From Gammaproteobacteria bacterium (GTDB lineage: Bacteria > Pseudomonadota > Gammaproteobacteria > Ga0077554 > Ga007554), in contig JACPOZ010000054.1 in assembly GCA_016191235.1 (NCBI GenBank), positions 1 to 49,642 on the forward strand: DNA of 49,642 nucleotides, given 5' to 3'. Below, one piece after another: positions 43,573-49,642 of the stretch (its first letter is position 1; every line of letters starts with the position of its first letter). Both the position numbers and the translations under genes were made by a program. Under the pieces are notes generated by a model. The model saw nothing but the letters and a program-made list of their open reading frames with translations, was not told the DNA's origin and did not search any database.

Positions 43573-44265
43573 TCAGACTTTTTTGCGCTTAAAGATCATA
43601 TCCCATATCCCATGCCCCAGTCGCTGCCCGCGCCGTTCGAATTTGGTGAGGGGGCGGTAGTCCGGGCGGGGCGCGAATTGTTTTTCCCCCGCTACATTGG
43701 TGAAATCGTGTGCGGCGCTCATTACTTGCAACATGTGCCGGGCGTAATCTTGCCAGTCGGTGGCCATGTGGAAGTGTCCGCCGGGCTTAAGTTTGCGGGC
43801 AACCAGTGCGGCGAAGGCGGGATTGACGATACGCCGTTTGTGGTGGCGGCGCTTGGGCCAGGGGTCAGGGAAGAACAGGTACACGGCGTCCAGGGAGGCG
43901 TTGGGTATGCGTTTTTCGAGCAGCTCAACGGCATCGGTGCTGATCACGCGCACATTGTTTAATTCCAGCGCGTGCGCCTTCTGCATGAAGCTGCCGACGC
44001 CGGGGCTATGTACCTCGATGCCGAGATAATCATTCTCCGGGTGGGCGTGGCCCATGCCCGCCAGCGCGTCGCCCATGCCGAAACCGATCTCCAGATGGCA
44101 GGGTGCGGCACGGCCAAACAGCAACTCAAAATCCAGCGCATCCGTGCCCTCATCCACACCATATTTTGCCCAGAGCGTCTCCAGCGCATGGCGCTGAGCG
44201 TCAGTCATGCGGCCTTCACGCAGCACGAAACTACGGATAGGGCGGATCTTTGGGGAGCCGGTCAT
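43573..44265 (-). CDS. trmB: tRNA (guanine-N7-)-methyltransferase
   Basis: 230 residues. SAM-binding EIGFGMGDALAGMGHAHPEN, acidic YLGIEVHSPGVG, the hallmark FFPDPWPKRRHHKRRIV and the C-terminal TKFERRGQRLGHGIWDMIF. Makes m7G46 in the tRNA variable loop. First gene of the leftward trmB-OYE-GIY-YIG-cytochrome run; divergent from the pteridine reductase gene. Confidence 0.97.
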   Translation of the reverse strand: MTGSPKIRPIRSFVLREGRMTDAQRHALETLWAKYGVDEGTDALDFELLFGRAAPCHLEIGFGMGDALAGMGHAHPENDYLGIEVHSPGVGSFMQKAHALELNNVRVISTDAVELLEKRIPNASLDAVYLFFPDPWPKRRHHKRRIVNPAFAALVARKLKPGGHFHMATDWQDYARHMLQVMSAAHDFTNVAGEKQFAPRPDYRPLTKFERRGQRLGHGIWDMIFKRKKV

Positions 44266-44351
44266 GAATAGTTCCTACAAATCTACCATTTGGATGGCGC
44301 GCCAAACCTTTACAAGCTCTTAGAAAATCGCGGGCGTAGTATACTTGAAAA

Positions 44352-45110
44352 ATGACTAGCCATAATTGTGAAGATTTAACCGGCAAGGTGGCGCTCATCA
44401 CTGGCGCGGCGCATCGCATTGGCGCGGTTACCGCGCGCAGCCTGCACGAGGCGGGCGCGAATCTGGTGCTGCACTATCGTTCATCTTCCGGCGCCGCTCA
44501 CGCGCTTCGGGATGATCTCGATGCCCGCCGCGCGGGTTCGGTGGTGTTGGCGCAGGCCGACCTGCTGGATACGTCCAGCCTGCCGCGCCTCGTGCAGCAC
44601 GCCATGGACATCTGGGGGCGGCTCGATGTGCTGGTGAACAATGCATCCAGTTTTTACCCCACGCCGGTGGGGGGCGTCACCGAAGCACAGTGGGATGACC
44701 TGACGGGCACTAATCTCAAGGCGCCGTTCTTTCTATCCCAGGCCGCCGCGCCCTATCTTGCGCATCATCACGGTTGCATCGTCAATATTGTGGATATCCA
44801 CGCCGACCGCCCCCTCAAGGCGCACCCGGTGTATAGCCTGGCCAAGGCGGGGCTGGTGATGCTGACCAAGTCCCTGGCGCGCGAGCTTGGCCCCGATGTG
44901 CGCGTCAACGCTGTGGCGCCGGGCGCCATCCTGTGGCCGGAAAACAGGATGGACGAGGAAACCAAGCAGCACATCCTCTCGCGCACCGCGCTCAAGCGCC
45001 AAGGCAGCCCGGAAGACATCGCCAAAGCCGTGCTGTTCCTGATCCGCGACGCCGCTTATACCAGCGGGCATGTGCTCACGGTGGACGGCGGGCGGTCGTT
45101 GAGCATTTGA
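44352..45110 (+). CDS. pteridine reductase (SDR family)
   Basis: 252 residues. NAD(P)-binding TGAAHRIGAVTARSLHEAG, NNASSFYPTPVG, catalytic YSLAKAG and C-terminal SGHVLTVDGGRSL. TGAAHRIG and the NNASSFYPTP signature are those of pteridine reductases (PTR1/FolM-like), which reduce dihydrobiopterin/dihydrofolate. Lies 86 bp from the divergent trmB, as in many gammaproteobacteria. Confidence 0.92.
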   Translation: MTSHNCEDLTGKVALITGAAHRIGAVTARSLHEAGANLVLHYRSSSGAAHALRDDLDARRAGSVVLAQADLLDTSSLPRLVQHAMDIWGRLDVLVNNASSFYPTPVGGVTEAQWDDLTGTNLKAPFFLSQAAAPYLAHHHGCIVNIVDIHADRPLKAHPVYSLAKAGLVMLTKSLARELGPDVRVNAVAPGAILWPENRMDEETKQHILSRTALKRQGSPEDIAKAVLFLIRDAAYTSGHVLTVDGGRSLSI

Positions 45111-45357
45111 CGGCAGCGATGATTACCAGCAACGAGGGAGATTTTATGTGTTATCCGGCATTGAAGATGGAGGGCTGGGTTCGGCCCGCGCCATGAACCC
45201 TAAAACCGCTTCTTGTCCACGAAAAACACGAAACTCATGAAACAAAACAAAAATATGGATTGCTTCGGCAACTCACCGGATGGGCGGCAAGTAACACGCG
45301 ATATGCATTTGAATATTTTCGTGTTTTTAGTGACTTTCGTGGATAACTGAGTTTTTT
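45111..45357. other. intergenic region with inverted repeat pair
   Basis: 247 bp. Contains GTCCACGAAAAACACGAAA (45214-45232) and its inverted counterpart around 45317-45343 (TTTTCGTGTTTTT ... CTTTCGTGGATA). A related single copy is at 7177-7195. No gene seen. Confidence 0.65.
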
Positions 45358-46539
45358 ATGATGAAAACCGCACATCTCGACCTGCTTTTGGACATCCTCG
45401 CCCAGCCCACTGCGCCCTTTCGTGAGGAGCATGTTATCGCCACCGTGACTCGCGTGCTGGAGCATTCGAGGGTGCCGTTTTTTGCCGATCCGTTGGGCAA
45501 TCTGGTGGTCGGTGCAGCATCGCAAACCGAATACCTGCGTCTGGTGCGGGGAGAGCGGAGCGAGGGGCCAAGCGCTGAGCCGTTGTGGGTGTTCATCGCT
45601 CACATGGATCACCCCGGCTTTCACGGTGTGGAGTGGCTTTCGCCGCGCCGCCTCAAGGTGCAATGGCATGGCGGCGCGCCGGTCAAGCATCTGACAGGCG
45701 CATCGGTATGGCTGGCCGATAGCCAGGGCGTGGCGGGGGCGGGCACACTTGCCCGTGTCAAGCTCACCGCCTCGAAACGCAGCATCGACACCGCCGAGAT
45801 ACGCCTTGACGCCCCACTGGATTTTCCTGCCAAGGCACTGTATGGCGGCTTTCGATTCCGTGCGCCAGTATGGCGCAGCGGCAAAAAGCTCTATACCAAG
45901 GCCGCCGATGATCTGGTGGGCGTATTTGCCATTGTTGCCACCGCGCTCGCCTTGTTCGGCAAGCGCCGCGCTGCACAACCGCCGCCGTTCCTGGGGCTGC
46001 TCACCCGCGCTGAAGAGGTGGGCTTCGTCGGCGCCATCGGCCATTTCGAGCTTGGCTGGCTGGCCCAGAGCCAGGGGCGGCGGCCCGTGGTGTGCGTGAG
46101 CCTGGAAGCCTCGCGGACACTGCCCGGCGCGATTGTAGGCAAGGGCCCCGTGGTGCGCCTTGGCGACCGGCGCACGGTGTTTAATCCGGACGCGCTCAAG
46201 GTGCTCGCGGACGTGGCGGAACGGGTACTGCCCGGCAGTCACCAGCGCCGCATCATGGACGGCGGCGCCTGTGAAGCAACCGCCGCGACCGCCTACGGCT
46301 TCCCCTCCATCGGCATCTCGGTGCCGCTCGGCAACTATCATAACCAAGGCTTCGAAGGCGGCCCCGATTGCAAACGGCCCGACGGCCCGGCCCCGGAATT
46401 TGTCCATCTCGATGACATCGCAGGCGAGCTTGAGCTGTGCCGCGCCCTCATGAAAACCGGCCTGCCGTGGGACGACCCCTGGAAAAAACAGCGCCAACTT
46501 CTTCAAAAAAACCTGCGCCACTACCGTAAATTATTGTAA
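45358..46539 (+). CDS. M42-like zinc aminopeptidase
   Basis: 393 residues. Metal and catalytic positions typical of the M42/M20 peptidase clan: AHMDHPGFHG (His, Asp), KAADDLVGV (bridging Asp), TRAEEVGFVGA (catalytic Glu-Glu), VSLEASR and the C-terminal SVPLGNYHNQG (His). Probably a cytoplasmic oligomeric aminopeptidase; specificity unknown. ATG ATG start with only a weak ribosome binding site. 15 bp before the methyltransferase gene. Confidence 0.85.
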   Translation: MMKTAHLDLLLDILAQPTAPFREEHVIATVTRVLEHSRVPFFADPLGNLVVGAASQTEYLRLVRGERSEGPSAEPLWVFIAHMDHPGFHGVEWLSPRRLKVQWHGGAPVKHLTGASVWLADSQGVAGAGTLARVKLTASKRSIDTAEIRLDAPLDFPAKALYGGFRFRAPVWRSGKKLYTKAADDLVGVFAIVATALALFGKRRAAQPPPFLGLLTRAEEVGFVGAIGHFELGWLAQSQGRRPVVCVSLEASRTLPGAIVGKGPVVRLGDRRTVFNPDALKVLADVAERVLPGSHQRRIMDGGACEATAATAYGFPSIGISVPLGNYHNQGFEGGPDCKRPDGPAPEFVHLDDIAGELELCRALMKTGLPWDDPWKKQRQLLQKNLRHYRKLL

Positions 46540-46554
46540 GACACCCACATACCG

Positions 46555-47865
46555 ATGAAACACCGCCAAAACACCGCTGCCACGCCGCCCCGCCATACGC
46601 AAATCCAGCAAGCCATCGAGCTGCTGCAGATTATCCTTACCCAGGGCGGCCGCCCCGCCGACAAGCACATGGAGGCGTACTTCCGTCAGCATAGAAACAT
46701 GGGTGGACGCGACCGGGGGTTTGTCGCCGAGACCGTCTATGGCTGCCTGCGGCGGCGGCGTTTCCTGGAATATCTCGCGCAGGACACCTCAAGCGAGGCG
46801 TTGGTGTTGGCCTACCTGCTGGCGACGCAAGGCTGGAGCGCGCGGGCGCTTACGGAGGCGGGATTTGAGGGGGCGGTGGACGCGCTCGCCGCTCGGGCAC
46901 GTACCCTGGATAAATCCGCCCTGCCGCTGGAAGTCCGCACCGATCTGCCCAACTGGCTGCTCGAACGGCTGCTTGCGCAACTTGGCGAATCCGAAATCAT
47001 TGCATTGGCCGACGCCCTCAACCAACCCGCCCCCGTCGATCTGCGCGTCAACACCCTCAAGGCCGACCGCGACACCGTGGCGCGGCGTCTCGCCGAAGAA
47101 AGTTTTCCTGTTGAACCAACTTCCTACTCCCCGTCTGGCCTGCGACGAAACGAGCGTACACCGTTGTTCAACAGCGCCAGCTTCAAGGAAGGTCTGTTTG
47201 AGATCCAGGATGAAGGCAGTCAATTGCTGAGCCTGTTGCTCGAACCCCGGCGGCGCGAGATGGTGGTGGATTTCTGCGCCGGGGCGGGGGGGAAGACCCT
47301 GCATCTGGGCGCGCTGATGGCCAATACCGGAACGCTCTACGCCTTCGACACGTCGCCAAAGCGCCTGGAAGGCATGAAGCCACGCCTCATACGTGCCGGA
47401 CTCGACACCGTGCGCATGATCACCATCACCCACGAGCGCGACGTGCGCGTGCAGCGCCTGCATGGCAAGATCGACCGGGTGCTGGTGGATGCCCCCTGTT
47501 CCGGCACCGGCACACTACGGCGCAACCCGGATATCAAATGGCGGGAGATCAACCTGCCGGAGATCATCGCCACCCAGCAGCGCATCCTTGCCGCCGCCGC
47601 GAAACTGCTCAAGCCCGGCGGGCGCCTCGTCTACGCCACGTGCAGCCTGCTGACAGAAGAAAACGAGGATGTCGTGAGCGACTTCCTCGCACAACACCCC
47701 GGCTTCCATGCGCTGCCCGTCCAGGACATCCTGGCGCGCCGTCAAATCCATATCGACAACAGCAACGGCGCGGACGGCGCGCTGCGCCTGTATCCCCACC
47801 GCCACGGCACGGATGGATTTTATGCGGCTGTTCTGGAGAGAGACAAAATCGAGGGATCGAAATGA
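46555..47865 (+). CDS. RsmB-like RNA (cytosine-5)-methyltransferase
   Basis: 436 residues. N-terminal NusB-like helical region (about 15-130), then a Rossmann methyltransferase: VDFCAGAGGKTLHLGALM (SAM), the catalytic pair DAPCSGTGTLRRNPDIKW and VYATCSLL. Nearest known enzymes are RsmB (16S m5C967) and RsmF; true RsmB is usually next to fmt, which is absent here. Its stop overlaps the mgtE start (ATGA). Confidence 0.9.
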   Translation: MKHRQNTAATPPRHTQIQQAIELLQIILTQGGRPADKHMEAYFRQHRNMGGRDRGFVAETVYGCLRRRRFLEYLAQDTSSEALVLAYLLATQGWSARALTEAGFEGAVDALAARARTLDKSALPLEVRTDLPNWLLERLLAQLGESEIIALADALNQPAPVDLRVNTLKADRDTVARRLAEESFPVEPTSYSPSGLRRNERTPLFNSASFKEGLFEIQDEGSQLLSLLLEPRRREMVVDFCAGAGGKTLHLGALMANTGTLYAFDTSPKRLEGMKPRLIRAGLDTVRMITITHERDVRVQRLHGKIDRVLVDAPCSGTGTLRRNPDIKWREINLPEIIATQQRILAAAAKLLKPGGRLVYATCSLLTEENEDVVSDFLAQHPGFHALPVQDILARRQIHIDNSNGADGALRLYPHRHGTDGFYAAVLERDKIEGSK

Positions 47866-49235
47866 CTGAACCTGCCAAACAGGAAACACGCCAAGGGCGC
47901 CTGAAAACCCTCACCACTGCACTGGCTGCCGCGCTGGAAAGCGGCGGCGCGCTGGTGAACGCCCGCAAGATGCTCAATAGCCTGCATCCCTCCGAGATCG
48001 CACACCTGCTGGAATCCGTGCCGCCCCGCGAACGCGCCCTGGCATGGGAGCTGGTGAACGCGGAGCTTGAGGGAGATGTGCTGTCTCACGTCGGTGACGA
48101 GGTGCGTGCATCCCTGTTGCGCCTCATGGATACCCACGAGTTAGTGGCAGCCACTGAAGGCATGGAGACCGACGACCTGGCGGATATCCTGCAAGACCTG
48201 CCGCGCGTGGTGATTCGCACTGTGCTGCAATCCATGGACGAGCAGGACCGTCAGCGAGTGGAGGCGGTACTCTCCTACCCGGAGGACACCGCAGGCGGCC
48301 TGATGAACACCGACACCATCACCGTGCGGCCCGATGTGACGCTGGATGTCGTGCTGCGCTACTTGCGGCGGCGCGGCGAGATCCCCGAGACGACGGACAG
48401 CCTGATCGTGGTGACCCGCGCCGATCAATACATTGGCCTGCTGTCGCTCGCCGACCTGCTGACACAAGATCCCTCGCTGGCGGTGGCCGAGGTCATGATG
48501 CGGGATGTCGAAGGCATTCCGGCCACCCTGCCCGCCAGTGAGGTGGCGAACCTGTTCGAGCAGCTCGACCTGATTTCCGCGCCGGTGATTAATGATGCCG
48601 GCCAGTTGCTGGGCCGCATCACCATCGACGACGTTGTGGACGTGATCCGCGACGAGGCCGAACACTCCCTGATGAGCATGGCCGGCTTGCACGAAGAGGA
48701 AGACATCTTCGCCCCGGTGGTAATCAGCGCACAGCGCCGCGCAGTATGGTTGGGCATCAACCTGATGACCGCCTTCCTCGCCTCCTGGGTGATCGGTTTG
48801 TTCGAGGCAACCATCGAAAAGATCGTGGCGCTGGCGGTGCTGATGCCCATCGTCGCCAGCATGGGCGGCATCGCCGGCAGCCAGACCGTCACGCTGGTGA
48901 TACGCGGCATGGCACTGGGGCGTGTCGGCGCCGCCAACGCCAAGCGCGTAGTGATGAAAGAGCTTGCCGTAGGCGCATTGAACGGCATCCTGTGGGCAGC
49001 GGTCGTCGCCGCCGTAGCCAGCATCTGGTACAAGGACTACCGGATCGGTGCAATCATCGCGGCGGCCATGGCCATCAACCTCATCACCGCCGCTCTGGTC
49101 GGCGCCACCCTGCCGCTATTGCTGCGCCGGATGGGCGCCGACCCGGCACTGGCGGGTTCGGTGGTATTGACCACCGTCACCGACGTTGTTGGATTTATGT
49201 CCTTTTTGGGGCTGGCGACGGTGTTTCTGATTTAA
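47862..49235 (+). CDS. mgtE: magnesium transporter MgtE
   Basis: 457 residues from ATG 47862, overlapping the preceding stop. N-terminal MgtE_N superhelical domain (about 20-125), two CBS domains (about 135-255; AEVMMRDVEGIPATLPASEV then ISAPVINDAGQLLGRITIDD) and five transmembrane helices (about 285-457) including PIVASMGGIAGSQTVTLVIR in the pore region. Mg2+-gated Mg2+ channel of the inner membrane; the cytosolic domains sense Mg2+. Pairing with an RNA methyltransferase is unexplained. Confidence 0.95.
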   Translation: MTEPAKQETRQGRLKTLTTALAAALESGGALVNARKMLNSLHPSEIAHLLESVPPRERALAWELVNAELEGDVLSHVGDEVRASLLRLMDTHELVAATEGMETDDLADILQDLPRVVIRTVLQSMDEQDRQRVEAVLSYPEDTAGGLMNTDTITVRPDVTLDVVLRYLRRRGEIPETTDSLIVVTRADQYIGLLSLADLLTQDPSLAVAEVMMRDVEGIPATLPASEVANLFEQLDLISAPVINDAGQLLGRITIDDVVDVIRDEAEHSLMSMAGLHEEEDIFAPVVISAQRRAVWLGINLMTAFLASWVIGLFEATIEKIVALAVLMPIVASMGGIAGSQTVTLVIRGMALGRVGAANAKRVVMKELAVGALNGILWAAVVAAVASIWYKDYRIGAIIAAAMAINLITAALVGATLPLLLRRMGADPALAGSVVLTTVTDVVGFMSFLGLATVFLI

Positions 49236-49297
49236 CCTGAAAACGGCGGTCAACGCTAAAGCATCCCTCGTGACGGTTCATCCCGGCGTCCATTAGA

Positions 49298-49441
49298 CGA
49301 GGTAGACCGCACACCGCCGTTCGTGGTGAGCTGGTCGAGCTATAAACGGTCCTTCGACAGGCGCAAGGTTGGGTCCGCTTCGCTTGACCCAAGCTACTTT
49401 AAGTGAACGGTTTTGGCGCCTAACCTAATGAACAATCTGGA
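49298..49441. repeat. long dispersed repeat, copy B
   Basis: Counterpart of 6951-7158: GAGGTAGACCGCACACCGCC, GTGAGCTGGTCGAGCTATAA, GGGTCCGCTTCGCTTGACCC, AACGGTTTTGG and ACAATCTGG in the same order. One arm of the palindrome is replaced by CCTTCGACAGGCGC. Confidence 0.8.
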
Positions 49442-49504
49442 CTCATAACACCAAAATCACCGGCTTGTCCACCTCCATTAATAATGGTGTTATTATATTT
49501 TTCA

Positions 49505-49642
49505 GTAACTACTCAGGTACCCCGAGGCCGATCACGTGAAGCGAGGCTGAGGTGGGCTACCCTGAAAGGTGAGCGCGAGAGCGTGGTACAGGTTTTGGCG
49601 CTGCTTGTGCAAAGTGGCGAGGTAGGAGCGGATGATGCAGAA
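49505..49642 (-). mobile_element. end of an IS66-family insertion sequence, partial
   Basis: Begins GTAACTACTCAGGTACCCC, an IS66-style GTAA terminus, and contains the 3' end of a transposase gene reading inward from the right edge. The rest lies outside the window. Confidence 0.8.
49532..49642 (-). CDS. IS66 family transposase, C-terminal fragment
   Basis: The last 36 residues: FCIIRSYLATLHKQRQNLYH then ALALTFQGSPPQPRFT, stop at 49532-49534. The RSYLxTLxKQ...AL...FQG pattern is the conserved C-terminus of IS66-family TnpC transposases. The 5' part lies beyond the window. Confidence 0.85.
   Translation of the reverse strand, partial: FCIIRSYLATLHKQRQNLYHALALTFQGSPPQPRFT

Noticed and set aside
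45235..46521. 428-codon minus-strand ORF
   Set aside because: Antisense to the M42-like peptidase, which has all metal-binding motifs.
1..49642. tRNA or rRNA genes
   Set aside because: No cloverleaf with a T-loop GTTCRA-type motif and matching acceptor stem was noticed, and no rRNA sequence; the search was by eye.

Overview
The window looks like chromosome of a GC-rich, Gram-negative gammaproteobacterium. The evidence is the ygfB-pepP-ubiH run, a zapB-like/zapA pair, 6S RNA directly upstream of the 5-formyl-THF cyclo-ligase gene, prkA/yeaG with yeaH, and a UbiH-type ubiquinone pathway. The genus cannot be fixed from the sequence alone. Two tandem chemoreceptors, a PilU-type ATPase, HD-GYP and GGDEF proteins and a LuxI/LuxR locus suggest a motile, surface-associated, free-living bacterium.

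Layout. 1-3161 (-): yeaG and yeaH, with yeaH running off the left edge. 3668-6849 (+): two chemoreceptors with almost identical signalling halves. 6850-7264: dispersed repeats. 7265-7794 (-): an antitoxin and a frameshifted RelE/ParE-type toxin. 7912-11062 (-): ygfB, pepP, ubiH. 11163-11716 (+): zapB-like gene and zapA. 12077-15045 (+): PAS/HD-GYP protein, a small orphan and pilU. 15267-20420: an envelope-stress cluster (YqjK/YqjE/YqjD-like, CsbD, entericidin, Lmo0937-like, DUF2959, SYLF, a small barrel protein, a BON lipoprotein and a 25-residue membrane peptide), followed by a frameshifted AI-2E-type permease. 21806-25380 (-): hybrid histidine kinase, REC-GGDEF and REC-PAS proteins. 25637-26398 (-): a Crp/Fnr regulator. 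26627-28495: a MITE-like palindrome, 6S RNA, fau, an EVE protein and an AlgP/histone-like protein. 28692-34587 (-): PsiE-like, ilvA, DUF559, kelch and YyaL genes. 34801-38056: a quorum-sensing locus. 38761-49235: mostly housekeeping genes (JAMM protease, OmpA/TSP3, rpiA, triheme cytochrome, GIY-YIG, old yellow enzyme, trmB, pteridine reductase, M42-like peptidase, RNA m5C methyltransferase, mgtE). The right edge enters an IS66-family element.

Two regions stand out. First, the quorum-sensing locus has a LuxR-type gene broken by one base, a DUF4902 gene and a luxI homologue. Two lux-box-like palindromes lie before the DUF4902 and luxI genes. luxI overlaps (ATGA) a gene for a secreted, Trp/Cys-rich protein I do not recognise, followed by a second unrecognised exported protein in AT-richer DNA. 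Second, in the stress cluster a 16-bp dyad of CRP/FNR geometry (TGTnCGnnnnCGnACA) recurs upstream of several units, and a matching half-site precedes the Crp/Fnr gene nearby. This suggests a local, possibly autoregulated regulon.

Single-base frameshifts interrupt at least four otherwise well-preserved genes (toxin, AI-2E permease, luxR, secreted Trp-rich protein). Either the assembly has indel errors or several accessory genes are decaying; reads would decide. Several dispersed repeat families are present. One shares its terminal sequence with the IS66 element at the right edge. Two other palindromes appear to have replaced the 3' ends of an OmpA-type gene and a YidB-like gene.
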